Positions 54,632 through 63,820 of a DNA stretch of 64,000 nt are shown here, one piece after another; positions within the stretch are counted from its first letter, which is position 1; every line of letters begins with the position of its first letter. The notes beneath the pieces were generated by a model. The model was not told the origin of the DNA and made no database searches. It saw only the letters and a program-made list of their open reading frames with translations. The stretch spans positions 248,001 to 312,000 of the forward strand of contig NZ_FOOC01000003.1 in the NCBI RefSeq assembly GCF_900113085.1, given 5' to 3'. Source of the stretch: Fontimonas thermophila. Its GTDB lineage: Bacteria > Pseudomonadota > Gammaproteobacteria > Nevskiales > Nevskiaceae. Both the position numbers and the translations under genes were made by a program.

Positions 54632-55858
54632 ATGCAGGATTCACCTTCCATAGCCAAGCAGTTGATGACCACGGCGGAAGCCGTGCAGCGCCGTGCGGAG
54701 ATGATCGCGGGCAGCCGTGTGAAGACGGCGGCCGGACTCGCGGCGCAGGCGCAGCGGCGCGAAGCGTACCGCAATGTCATTGCGCTGGAACTGCAATACC
54801 GACTCGAACGTGCATTGGCCGCGGCGGATCCGTTCGACGAAGCGCTGCTGCGTTTCTGGTCCAATCACTTCGCCGTTTCGACGGACAAGGCGTTGATCGG
54901 CTGGCTTGCCGGTCCCTACGAGCGTGAGGCATTGCGCCCCCATCTCGCGGGTCGCTTCGAGTCGCTAGCGTGGGCCGCAGTCACGCATCCTGCGATGTTG
55001 CTCTATCTCGACAATGCGCAGTCGGTCGGTCCCAGGTCCAAGGCGGCACAGGCACATCCTCGTAGTGGACTCAACGAGAACCTCGCGCGTGAGCTGTTGG
55101 AATTACATACGCTGGGTGTGCGTAGCGGCTATACGCAGGCGGACGTCGTGGAACTCGCCAAGGTTCTGACCGGCTGGCGGTTGTTCGAGCGTGAGGGTCG
55201 GTGGTACGCCGGTTTCGACGCTACCGCCCATGAGCCCGGCCCGAAGACGATCCTGGGCAAGACGTACGCGGAGTCCGGTGCGCAGGAGCTGGAAGCGGTG
55301 CTCGCCGATCTGGCTCGGCATCCGGCAGCGCGGCGATTCATCTGTTCGAAGCTGGCGCGGCATTTTCTCGCCGACGATCCACCACAGCCGGCGGTCGACC
55401 GCCTAGTTGCGGCCTGGGGTGATGCAGGCGATCTGGCTGCTGTCAATGCCGTGCTCAGGCACTTGCTCGAAGATCCCGAGCGTATCCCAGTCAAGCTGCG
55501 TACGCCCGAGGAGTTGGTGATCGCGGCATTGCGTGCCGTACCACAACTGAGGATGGATGCCCGGGCAGCGTACCGTGCCATCCGGCAGATGGGGCAGATC
55601 GTATGGAAGCCACCATCACCTGCGGGCTGGCCCGACACTGCGGCGGAATGGCTCGGTCCGGATGCGATGTGGAAGCGCGTCGAGTGGGCCAACCAATGGT
55701 CGATGCGGGTACATGGCGAGATCGATGTGCGAGCGCTGGCAAAGACGCTCTTCGGTGCCCGGTTGAGTGAGCACACTGAGCAACAGATCCATGGTGCCGA
55801 GAGTCAGGCGCAAGCATTGGCCCTGTTGTTCGTTTCACCGGAATTTCAGCGCAGGTAG
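54632..55858 (+). CDS. DUF1800 family protein, N-terminus apparently truncated
   Basis: A 408-residue protein. Clear family motifs are LRFWSNHFAVSTDK (about 71-84), PHLAGRFESLAWAAVTHPAMLLYLDN (in substance), SGLNENLARELLELHTLGVRSGYTQ (in substance, about 148-172), VLTGW, and KLARHFLADDPP (about 244). DUF1800 proteins normally have about 60-80 more residues at the N-terminus, including a signal or RFGxG opening, which are missing here. Function is unknown; the gene is nearly always paired with DUF1501, as here (3-base gap). No signal peptide is visible in the present start. Confidence 0.82.
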   Translation: MQDSPSIAKQLMTTAEAVQRRAEMIAGSRVKTAAGLAAQAQRREAYRNVIALELQYRLERALAAADPFDEALLRFWSNHFAVSTDKALIGWLAGPYEREALRPHLAGRFESLAWAAVTHPAMLLYLDNAQSVGPRSKAAQAHPRSGLNENLARELLELHTLGVRSGYTQADVVELAKVLTGWRLFEREGRWYAGFDATAHEPGPKTILGKTYAESGAQELEAVLADLARHPAARRFICSKLARHFLADDPPQPAVDRLVAAWGDAGDLAAVNAVLRHLLEDPERIPVKLRTPEELVIAALRAVPQLRMDARAAYRAIRQMGQIVWKPPSPAGWPDTAAEWLGPDAMWKRVEWANQWSMRVHGEIDVRALAKTLFGARLSEHTEQQIHGAESQAQALALLFVSPEFQRR

Positions 55859-55861
55859 GAC

Positions 55862-57019
55862 ATGGACCGCCGTACATTCTTGAGGCACGGTTTGGCGTTG
55901 CTCGCCGCCGGTGCGGTGTCGGGGCCACGGTTTGCTCTCGCCGCCGGGATGCGCACTGCACCGGAGCGACGCTTCGTGTTCGTGATTCTGCGTGGTGCGC
56001 TCGACGGACTTGCAGCGGTCGCTCCGATTGGTGATCCAGCCTATGCGGCATTGCGTGGTAAGCACGATGAGGCCGAACTGCGGCCGCTCGACGACTTCTT
56101 CGCCCTGCATCCGAAGCTTGAATTCGTCCATGGCGTCTGGCAGGCGCGTGAGCTGACGATCGTGCATGCAGTCGCCACGGGTTACCGTGACCGCTCACAT
56201 TTCGACGCGCAGCAAGTGCTCGAGAGTGGCGGCGAGCGGGCCTTCGAGCTCCGCACGGGATGGCTCAATCGTGCCCTGCAGCTCGATGGTGTGCGTGCAA
56301 TGGCCTTGTCTACTGCGGTGCCGTTGACGTTGCGGGGCGATGTGCCCGTCGATTCGTGGGCGCCTTCAACACTGACGGATCCCGATCCAGATCTGCTCGA
56401 ACGCATCGGTCGGATGTATCAGGAGGATCCGCAGCTAGGGCCGGCACTGGTGCGTGCGCGCGCCCTGCACAACGGTGCCGGTATGGCCGATCGCGAAACG
56501 GTTGCGCCGCAGCAGTATTTTCTCGAACTCGCCAAGGCGGCCGGTGCTTTCCTGACGGCACCCGCGGGGCCGCGTATCGCGGTGATGGAGCTATCGGGCT
56601 GGGACACCCACACTCAGCAGGTGGCCCGACTAGCGAAGCAACTGGAACTGCTCGATCGTGGTCTGGCCGGGTTGCGTGATGCGCTCGGTGAAGCCTGGCG
56701 ACAGACCGTTGTGCTGGTGGCGACGGAATTTGGACGCACTGTGCGGTTCAATGGCAGCCACGGAACCGACCACGGCACTGCGACCGTTGCCTTTGTTCTC
56801 GGTGGTGCCGTATCCGGTGGGCGCGTGCTGACTGACTGGCCCGGTCTTGGCGATAGCCAGCTCTGGCAGGGGCGGGACTTGCGTCCGACCATCGATCTGC
56901 GTGCCGTGCAAAAGGGTATTCTGCGTGATCATCTGGGGCTGACGAACGCAGCCTTGGATCGCGAGATCTTCCCCGGTTCCTCCAGGATCCCTGCCGTGAC
57001 AGTGCTCAGCCGAAGCTGA
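55862..57019 (+). CDS. DUF1501 family Tat-exported protein
   Basis: A 385-residue protein with a twin-arginine-type leader (MDRRTFLRHGLALLAAGAVSGPRFALAA). It has the alkaline-phosphatase-superfamily-like DUF1501 pattern: FVFVILRGALDGLAAVAP (about 40-57), YRDRSHFDAQQVLESG (about 105), LSGWDTHTQQ (about 244) and VLVATEFGRTVRFNGSHGTDHGTATVAFVLGG (in substance, about 284-315), whose His/Asp residues resemble metal ligands. The reaction is not known. It forms the usual pair with DUF1800, and the two probably act together in the periplasm. Confidence 0.88.
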   Translation: MDRRTFLRHGLALLAAGAVSGPRFALAAGMRTAPERRFVFVILRGALDGLAAVAPIGDPAYAALRGKHDEAELRPLDDFFALHPKLEFVHGVWQARELTIVHAVATGYRDRSHFDAQQVLESGGERAFELRTGWLNRALQLDGVRAMALSTAVPLTLRGDVPVDSWAPSTLTDPDPDLLERIGRMYQEDPQLGPALVRARALHNGAGMADRETVAPQQYFLELAKAAGAFLTAPAGPRIAVMELSGWDTHTQQVARLAKQLELLDRGLAGLRDALGEAWRQTVVLVATEFGRTVRFNGSHGTDHGTATVAFVLGGAVSGGRVLTDWPGLGDSQLWQGRDLRPTIDLRAVQKGILRDHLGLTNAALDREIFPGSSRIPAVTVLSRS

Positions 57020-57113
57020 GCCCGTCCTGTCGCGCATGAGGTGATCACAACGCTCTTGCGCCGGATTTCTCAGGCCCGGCGAAAGCACGCGCAATCGGCT
57101 GCCCGGTGCCGGC

Positions 57114-58004
57114 TCATGGGCCGGGCTGCCGATAGTGGACGGCGGCGATGCTGTGGTCGCGGGCGAGTTCGATGCAGATGTCGGCGCGGTCCGGTAACAC
57201 GGCGAGTGCATGCCGTGTCAAGCGTTCGTAGTGCTGGATGAAGCGGCGCAGGGTGTCTGCATCCATGCCCGGGCGGTGGCCTGCGGCCGCAAGCTCGGCT
57301 TCCTGCTGCCAGCGCCATTCGAACACCTGCTCGAAGCCGGGTATGCGCAGGAATACGAGATGGTCGATCGCCGCGAATAGCCGTGGATAATCCTCGCGCA
57401 GCCGCGTATTGACCCAGCGCCGCCAGCGGCCGTCGGTGTCTTCCTCGGCCTCCAGCGCGTTGATCGGCGAATCGAGCTGGGAATCGGTTTGTGCGGGTGT
57501 GCCCACGCACCAGCCTTCGAACAGGATGATATCGACCGCCTCGTCGATGGGGATCCAGTCCTGTGTCGGCAAGCGGTCGTCCGACAGCTTGTCGAAGCGT
57601 GGCAGCGTGACCGCGATGCCGCGACGCAGCCCATCGAGCAGACGCTGCCCGAGATCGACGTCATGGGTCCCGGGTACGCCGCGTGTGGCCAGCAGCGGAT
57701 GCACCGTGTGCGCCAGCGCCAGGCGCTGCGCACGTGGCAGATAAAGATCGTCGATCGACAATACGGCGCTGCGCAGGCCGTTTTGCCGCAGCAGCAGCTC
57801 AAGCAGTGCGCACAGCGTGGTTTTGCCGCTGCCCTGCGCGCCGTTGACACCGATGACGAGGCGGTGGCCGGTTTGCCGGTGCCGGACGCTGATCCATTGC
57901 GCCAGCTTCCGCAGATGGGTGCGCGCCGCATCGGCATAGTGGGCTGGCAGGCCGCGTGCCCGGCAGAACGCAGTGATTGCGCAATCCGGTCGTTCCTCAG
58001 TCAT
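57114..58004 (-). CDS. P-loop kinase, D-glycerate 3-kinase (GLYK)-like
   Basis: A 296-residue cytoplasmic kinase. The P-loop is GVNGAQGSGKTTL (about 52-64), followed by LSIDDLYLPRAQRLALA (about 81) and the RGVPGTHDVDLG motif (about 108-119) shared with plant-type glycerate kinase and yeast Tda10. FDKLSDDRLP and LFEGWCVG (about 162) also match. GLYK makes 3-phosphoglycerate, but bacterial members are poorly tested, so the substrate is uncertain. It stands next to a convergent DUF1501 gene and has no pathway neighbours. Confidence 0.82.
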   Translation of the reverse strand: MTEERPDCAITAFCRARGLPAHYADAARTHLRKLAQWISVRHRQTGHRLVIGVNGAQGSGKTTLCALLELLLRQNGLRSAVLSIDDLYLPRAQRLALAHTVHPLLATRGVPGTHDVDLGQRLLDGLRRGIAVTLPRFDKLSDDRLPTQDWIPIDEAVDIILFEGWCVGTPAQTDSQLDSPINALEAEEDTDGRWRRWVNTRLREDYPRLFAAIDHLVFLRIPGFEQVFEWRWQQEAELAAAGHRPGMDADTLRRFIQHYERLTRHALAVLPDRADICIELARDHSIAAVHYRQPGP

Positions 58005-58167
58005 CTAAGGCCTTGGGTTTTCTGGCTGTGCGTAGGTCAGCACAGTTTTGAGGTATCCAGCAGCCGCACTCCGACTCTTTCGGAAGACTGTACGCTGCGT
58101 GTGCAGGGTTTCTCAGAGCTTCGGCAGTGGGCATCGCCTTGGGGTCTGGGTTGGGCGGATGCGCGGG

Positions 58168-59160
58168 CTATACACCCAGACTTGCGCGTAGGTCGGACGG
58201 AGTCAGGTATGGCGCGGGAACGACCCCTTCGATCGCCCGGATCGACGCGACGATGCGCGCATTCACCGGCGTTGCGATCCCATGTTCGCGCCCGAGACTG
58301 ACGATCTCGCCATTGAGTTGATCGATTTCGGTGGGGCGGCCGCTTTCGATGTCGGCAACCATCGACGGATACGAGCCTTCCTGCAAGCCGTTGCGCAGCT
58401 TGGCAAACCACCAGGGTAGCGGTGAGCGCCCGGCGAGCAGCGCGCGGTAAATGCGGTAAGGAATCGGCATCGGCAGCTTGTACTCGATGCGGGCCGCATC
58501 GAGCAGGTGCACGGCTTCATCGAGGGCGGCGACATAGATCGCGCGCAGATCGGGATGCGTCAACAGGTCCTTGAACGTCGTGTGAGTCAGCGCGCAAATG
58601 GCGTTGGCGAGGTTGATCAACAGCTTGCCCCAGGCCGCCGATTCGCCGGCGGCACGCCGCACGTCCATGCCGCTGCCTGCGAACGCACCGAGCAGGCGGG
58701 CATCGTCGCTGCCGATGAGCACATGCGGGCGCGTCGTAATGCGCGCGTGCAACGGCTCCAGTAGCTGGGCGTTGAACATGACCGTCATCGGTACGACGCG
58801 GGCATGCGGGAAGCGCTCGCGGATGCGGCGGAGTGCGCTGACGCCGTTGAGTGTCGAGACGATCGTGCAGCCGGGAGGTATGCAGGCCAGCTCGTTCAGC
58901 AATCCATCCAGATGCGGAAATTTGACGCAGAGCAACAGATAGTCCACGCCATCGAGCGAGAGCGAACGCGTCAGTACGGGTTTGGGGGCAATGATGGGCG
59001 GGGATTGCGCGCCGGCATGTTCCACGCGGACGTCTTGCACGGTCTGCAGCTTCGCGAGATCTTTGTCCCGTACATAGAGTTTGACCGGCTCGCGTTGGGC
59101 AACGCCGAGATAGGCGGTGAGAATGGTGCCGACGGCACCTGCGCCAACCACGAGTATCAT
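58168..59160 (-). CDS. panE: Ketopantoate reductase family protein (PanE/ApbA)
   Basis: A 330-residue NADPH-dependent reductase. The Rossmann motif VVGAGAVGTILTAYL is at about 4-18, the KFPHLD segment at about 80 contains the PanE lysine region, and AWGKLLINLANAICALT (about 178-194) carries the catalytic Lys. In pantothenate synthesis PanE reduces 2-dehydropantoate to pantoate. Family members act on other 2-oxo acids, and no pan genes are nearby, so the substrate is probable only. ATG 59160 begins the Rossmann fold; longer starts are not homologous. Confidence 0.82.
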   Translation of the reverse strand: MILVVGAGAVGTILTAYLGVAQREPVKLYVRDKDLAKLQTVQDVRVEHAGAQSPPIIAPKPVLTRSLSLDGVDYLLLCVKFPHLDGLLNELACIPPGCTIVSTLNGVSALRRIRERFPHARVVPMTVMFNAQLLEPLHARITTRPHVLIGSDDARLLGAFAGSGMDVRRAAGESAAWGKLLINLANAICALTHTTFKDLLTHPDLRAIYVAALDEAVHLLDAARIEYKLPMPIPYRIYRALLAGRSPLPWWFAKLRNGLQEGSYPSMVADIESGRPTEIDQLNGEIVSLGREHGIATPVNARIVASIRAIEGVVPAPYLTPSDLRASLGV

Positions 59161-59309
59161 GCGGTATGTCTCCTGACCGGGCTTTTGCCGGGCAAGAGTA
59201 TCGCAGGCGGCGTCGTCCGTCTGCGATTGTTCTACAGTTGTAAAACGCAGCGCGCCGAAACAGTGCGAGAATCGGCGCCGGATCGGCAAATGCAACGGGG
59301 AGTCGCCGG

Positions 59310-60089
59310 ATGAAAAGACTGCATCGCGGATGGTTGCTGCTGTGTGCGTTGCTCGCGCCTGCATCCGCAATCGCCGACATGACCGTCGATGGTGTTCTGG
59401 CCTGCATGCGCGCGAACATTCCCAAGTCGGTCCAGATCAAGGAAGTCGAGCTGACGGCAAAAGACCGCACTGGTGGTATGCGCCAGTTGCGCGGGCGGCT
59501 CTACGCCGTGCGCGAGGAGGAGCGCCTGCGTGCGATGATCAAGATTGCCGCACCGGCGGATCTTTCTGGTGCGGCCTATCTGCTGCGCGAGAAAGAAGGG
59601 GGCGACGAGATGTACGTCTATGTGCCGGCGCTGCAGAAAGTCCGCCGCATCACCGGCACGGGGGTGGATGGCGCGCTGTGGGGTACCGATTTCTCCTACG
59701 GTGATCTGCGCCAGATCCACAATGCGTTCTCGGCCGGACAGACAGCGCTGGACGGACAGGGTGAGCTTGCCGGTCGCACGATCCACATACTGTCGCTGCA
59801 GCCCGCAGGCAGTGAGCAGTCTCGCTTCACGCGCATCAAAGTCTGGGTTGATCAAAAAACCTGCGTGAACCTGCGGGCGGAGTTTTTCGAGGGGGCGTCG
59901 GTGCGCAAGCGGCTCGATGCCGACCCTGCCTCGCTGCGTCAGTCGGGGCCGCACTGGTATGCCGGTGAAATGCAGATGCTTGATCTCAAGGAAGGGACGC
60001 AAACGCGGCTGCGCGTACTGGGCGTGAGCAGTGATGTCGATTTATCCGGCCGGTATTTCAATCCCAGCACCTTTTATCTCGGCGGCTGA
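59310..60089 (+). CDS. Outer-membrane lipoprotein-sorting protein (LolA-like fold)
   Basis: A 259-residue periplasmic protein with a signal peptide (MKRLHRGWLLLCALLAPASAIA). The mature chain has TAKDRTGGMRQLRGRLYAV, KIAAPADLSGAAYLLRE and YVYVPALQKVRRITGTGVDGALWGTDFSYGDL (in substance), the hallmark of the COG2834 family that folds like LolA and is encoded with MMPL transporters. It is presumed to carry a lipid or hydrophobic molecule between inner and outer membranes. It starts 18 bases before the MMPL transporter gene, so the two form an operon. It is distinct from lolA at 35964. Confidence 0.87.
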   Translation: MKRLHRGWLLLCALLAPASAIADMTVDGVLACMRANIPKSVQIKEVELTAKDRTGGMRQLRGRLYAVREEERLRAMIKIAAPADLSGAAYLLREKEGGDEMYVYVPALQKVRRITGTGVDGALWGTDFSYGDLRQIHNAFSAGQTALDGQGELAGRTIHILSLQPAGSEQSRFTRIKVWVDQKTCVNLRAEFFEGASVRKRLDADPASLRQSGPHWYAGEMQMLDLKEGTQTRLRVLGVSSDVDLSGRYFNPSTFYLGG

Positions 60090-60107
60090 CCGGCAGGGCC
60101 GTATCCG

Positions 60108-62825
60108 ATGCAGCGACTCGTCTCCTGGCTGGCATCACATCCGCTCGGCATCATCGTTTTGACGGCGCTGCTGTCGGTTGCTGCAGGGATCGCCCTGATC
60201 GATTTGCCGGGGCCGTCCCTGCGCGTGCAGATCGATCCTTCGATCGAGCGTCTGTTGCCGCCGCAGGACGATGATCGCGCGCTGTTCGACCGCGTGCGTG
60301 CACAGTTCGGGGAGACCGATCCGGTACTGCTCGCGGTGCGTTTCGACAACGTTTATACCGCCGAGAATATCGAGCGTATCGACCGGCTCACACGTCGCCT
60401 CGGCGAGCTCGACGGCGTGCGTCAGGTGATTTCGATCGCCAACGTGCAAAACCCCGTGGCCGATGATGCCGGCATCGACATTTCCACGTTTGCGGCACAG
60501 GTGCGCGCCAATCCGGATGCGGTATCGCGCTTTGCCGCACAGATCGCGGAAAACCCCATTTACCGCGATGCCCTGGTGTCAGCCGATGGCACGGTAGCGG
60601 CCTTTGCGTTGACGCTGCAGGGGATCGATGAAAACCGCTTCCGCAGCGAGAACTACACCGAGCGGATCCGCACTCTTGCGCGTGAGATCACCGGCGCGCA
60701 GACGGTCTGGATCACCGGCAGCCCGGTTATCAAGGCCGCGACGACCGATGCGATCCTGCATACGCTCAAGTTCACGATCCCGGCCATTTTCGTGCTTGTT
60801 GCCGTACTGCTGTTCTTCGCCTATCGCAGTGTGCGCGCAGTTTTGCTTGCGGGGCTGACGATTGCGCTGTCCATGCTGTGGACACTGGCTGCGGCAGCCG
60901 TGCTCGAAATACCGGTGAATCTGGTGACGGCGCTGGTGCCTCCCCTGGTGGCGACCCTGTGCCTCTCCTATACGGTGCACATGCTCGCCGAATTTTTTGC
61001 ATCGGAGCGCGGTGAGCAGGATCGTGCCCGTTTCGAGCGGGTGTTGCGTCGCATGGGTGTGAGTCTGCTGCTGTCGGGGGCGACGACCGTGGCGGGTTTT
61101 CTCGCCCTGATTCCAGGCTCGCTGCCGGCGATCGCGCAGTTCGCTGGACTGTCGTCGCTCGGGGTGGGATTCTCGGTGCTGCTCACGCTGGTGTTCCTGC
61201 CGGCGGTGCTGATCTATGCCGGACCGCAACGGCCGCTGCGCCCGCTGGGCGAGGCCATGTTTGCGCGCAAGGCCCGGCGCCTGGCCATGTTCGACCTGCG
61301 CTGGCGCAACTGGATCATCGCCATTGCCTTGTTGTCCTTGCCGATCGATCTTTATTACGCCTCCCGCATCCGGGTCGGGACCGAGTACATCAAGAACTTC
61401 GATGCCGAGGCCACCGTGCGGCGCGATTTCGAGGCCATCAATGCCGCCTTCGGCGGTGCCAATCTGGTTTCGATCGTCATCGATACCCACGTCGATGATG
61501 CACTCACCGATCCGGCGCGGGTGCGCGAGATCGAGGCATTGCAGGACTGGTTGCGGCGACAGCCCGAAGTAGGCGCGGCGGTGTCGTATGTCGATCATCT
61601 CAAGCTAATCAACCGCAATCTCAACGATGGCGATCCGGCGTATTACCGAATCCCAGATGACGCAACCGCGATCAAACAGCTGCTCGTGTTCGGCGGCAGT
61701 GACGAGATCCGACGGGTCATCGATTCACGCTTCCGCACGGCGCTGATCGCCGTGCGTATCAAGGCCGACGATTCCATCGGCATCACCGAATTCGTAAACA
61801 GAACCGAGGCCCGGCTGCGCCAGATGCCGCCGCCGCTTAATGGACGGGTGACCGGCAGCCCGGTGCTGGCGACGCGCACCGTCAACGCGATTGCGTCCGG
61901 CCAGCTCACTTCGCTGCTCGTGGCGTCGGTTGCGATCTGGGCGATGCTTGCGCTGATGTTCACGTCGGCGCGCTCGGCGCTGGTGGCGATGTTGCCCAAT
62001 GTCCTGCCGGTCGCACTCTATTACGGTACGCTGGGGCTGCTCGACATCACGCTCAATCCGACGACGAGCCTGATCGCGTGTGTCGTGCTCGGCATCGCGG
62101 TTGACGACACCATCCATTTCCTGGCGCGCTTCAATGCCGATGCACGCGCACGCGCCAGCGAAAAGGCGGCGGTCAAGAGTGCGCTGGCAGCGGTTCTGCG
62201 CCCCGTCACGTTCACGATGGTGGCGCTGGGGCTCGGCTTTTTGGTGTTCACCGGCAGCGAGCTGCAGAACCAGGTGCAGTTCGGTGTGCTCGCCGCGTTC
62301 ACGATTCTGATGGCCTGGATCGCCGACATCACCTTGACACCAGCCCTGGGGTCCAAGCTGCGCATCGTGACTCTGTGGGACATCCTGCGGCTCGATCTCG
62401 GCCAGTCGCCCCAGCACACGATCCCGCTATTCTCCGGCCTGTCCCTGCGGCAGGCGCGCGTTTTCGCATTGATGTCGCGGCTCGAAACGCATCTCAGCGG
62501 CACACGCGTCATCCGCCAGGGCGATTATGCGCGCGACATCTATGTCGTGATCGACGGCACGCTGGAGGTGTCGATCGAACGCGGCGGTGAGCGCAAGATC
62601 CTGACCACGCTGCATCGCGGCGCGGTCATGGGCGAAGCCGGTTATTTCGGGCAGCGGCGCACCGCCAACGTCGATGCCGTGACGCCGGTGCGTGTGCTGC
62701 GCTTCGACTCGGAGGATCTCGAACGTCTGCGTCGGCGTTATCCGCGCATCGCGGCCATCGTTTATCGCAATCTCAACCGTATTCAGGCCGAGCGCCTAGC
62801 CCGCGCCACGGCGATGCTGCAATGA
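60108..62825 (+). CDS. RND/MMPL-family transporter fused to a cyclic-nucleotide-binding domain
   Basis: A 905-residue inner-membrane protein. Residues 1-770 are an MMPL/RND exporter with a first helix at about 12-30, a periplasmic loop (about 35-210), two blocks of five or six helices (about 215-385 and 625-750) and a second periplasmic loop (about 420-615). Residues about 774-905 form a CAP-type cNMP-binding domain: GTRVIRQGDYARDIYVVIDGTLEV (in substance) and the phosphate-binding cassette GEAGYFGQRRTANV, in which the key Glu and Arg are present. This suggests transport gated by cAMP or cGMP. Its partner is the LolA-like protein upstream; the cargo is probably a lipid. Confidence 0.9.
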   Translation: MQRLVSWLASHPLGIIVLTALLSVAAGIALIDLPGPSLRVQIDPSIERLLPPQDDDRALFDRVRAQFGETDPVLLAVRFDNVYTAENIERIDRLTRRLGELDGVRQVISIANVQNPVADDAGIDISTFAAQVRANPDAVSRFAAQIAENPIYRDALVSADGTVAAFALTLQGIDENRFRSENYTERIRTLAREITGAQTVWITGSPVIKAATTDAILHTLKFTIPAIFVLVAVLLFFAYRSVRAVLLAGLTIALSMLWTLAAAAVLEIPVNLVTALVPPLVATLCLSYTVHMLAEFFASERGEQDRARFERVLRRMGVSLLLSGATTVAGFLALIPGSLPAIAQFAGLSSLGVGFSVLLTLVFLPAVLIYAGPQRPLRPLGEAMFARKARRLAMFDLRWRNWIIAIALLSLPIDLYYASRIRVGTEYIKNFDAEATVRRDFEAINAAFGGANLVSIVIDTHVDDALTDPARVREIEALQDWLRRQPEVGAAVSYVDHLKLINRNLNDGDPAYYRIPDDATAIKQLLVFGGSDEIRRVIDSRFRTALIAVRIKADDSIGITEFVNRTEARLRQMPPPLNGRVTGSPVLATRTVNAIASGQLTSLLVASVAIWAMLALMFTSARSALVAMLPNVLPVALYYGTLGLLDITLNPTTSLIACVVLGIAVDDTIHFLARFNADARARASEKAAVKSALAAVLRPVTFTMVALGLGFLVFTGSELQNQVQFGVLAAFTILMAWIADITLTPALGSKLRIVTLWDILRLDLGQSPQHTIPLFSGLSLRQARVFALMSRLETHLSGTRVIRQGDYARDIYVVIDGTLEVSIERGGERKILTTLHRGAVMGEAGYFGQRRTANVDAVTPVRVLRFDSEDLERLRRRYPRIAAIVYRNLNRIQAERLARATAMLQ

Positions 62826-62909
62826 GCGCCTGTATCGGCGCCCCCCGGCTTGGCGAGTGCGCATCTTTGCGTGAGACTGATTCCGGTTCTCTACCAATGG
62901 AGCTTTGCG

Positions 62910-63758
62910 ATGTCCCTCAAAGGCAAGACCCTGTTCATCACCGGCGGCTCACGCGGTATCGGTCACGCCATCGCCCTGCGCGCAGCGCGCGATGGGGCCA
63001 ATGTCGCGATCGCGGCCAAGACCGCCGAACCCCACCCCAAGCTGCCAGGCACGATTTACACGGCTGCCGAAGACATCGAGAAGGCGGGTGGCAAGGCCCT
63101 GCCCATCATTTGTGACATCCGCGACGAGGCGCAGGTCAAGGCCGCGATCGAAAAAACGGTGGCCACCTTCGGCGGCATCGACATTTTGGTCAACAATGCC
63201 AGCGCGATCAGCCTCACCGGCACGCTGGAAACCGACATGAAGCGCTATGACCTGATGAACGGCATCAATGCCCGTGGCACCTTCATGACCGGCAAGTATT
63301 GCATTCCGCATCTGAAGAAAGCCGCCAACCCGCACATCCTGACGCTGTCTCCGCCGCTCGATATGCGTGCCAAATGGTTCGCTCCACACGTGGCGTATTC
63401 GATGGCCAAGTATGGGATGAGCCTGTGCACGCTGGCCTGGGCCGAGGAGTTCCGTAAAGACGGCATCGCCGCCAACTCTCTGTGGCCGCGCACGACGATT
63501 GCCACCGCTGCCGTGAAAATGATCGGCGGTGATCCGCTTCTGAAGCGGTCGCGGACGCCCGAGATCATGGCCGATGCAGCGTATGTGATCCTGTGCAAGC
63601 CTGCCCGCGAGTTCACCGGGCATTTCTGTGTCGACGAGATCGTGCTGCGTGAGGCCGGTGTGCGGGATTTCTCGGGTTATGCTGCGGTGCCGGGCACGCC
63701 GGATCGCGAACTCTCCCCGGACTTTTTCCTGCCCGAAGATTTGCTCCGCATGGGCTGA
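62910..63758 (+). CDS. Short-chain dehydrogenase/reductase (HSDL2-like)
   Basis: A 282-residue SDR. The cofactor motif TGGSRGIG lies at about 10-17, NNASA at about 96, and the catalytic YSMAK at about 163-167, with a Ser of LSPP about 20 residues before it. [27 protein letters not shown] (in substance) and FFLPEDLL at the end match the HSDL2-like subgroup, linked to fatty-acid metabolism but without a firm substrate. ATG 62910 is chosen; an in-frame ATG at 62850 gives an unrelated extension. It follows the transporter by 84 bases and precedes greB. Confidence 0.88.
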   Translation: MSLKGKTLFITGGSRGIGHAIALRAARDGANVAIAAKTAEPHPKLPGTIYTAAEDIEKAGGKALPIICDIRDEAQVKAAIEKTVATFGGIDILVNNASAISLTGTLETDMKRYDLMNGINARGTFMTGKYCIPHLKKAANPHILTLSPPLDMRAKWFAPHVAYSMAKYGMSLCTLAWAEEFRKDGIAANSLWPRTTIATAAVKMIGGDPLLKRSRTPEIMADAAYVILCKPAREFTGHFCVDEIVLREAGVRDFSGYAAVPGTPDRELSPDFFLPEDLLRMG

Positions 63759-63820
63759 TCATGGCGATGCCGCGGCCATCATCGCCGCGGCCGTCTTGTC
63801 GTGCCTTTATCATCTCCGTC

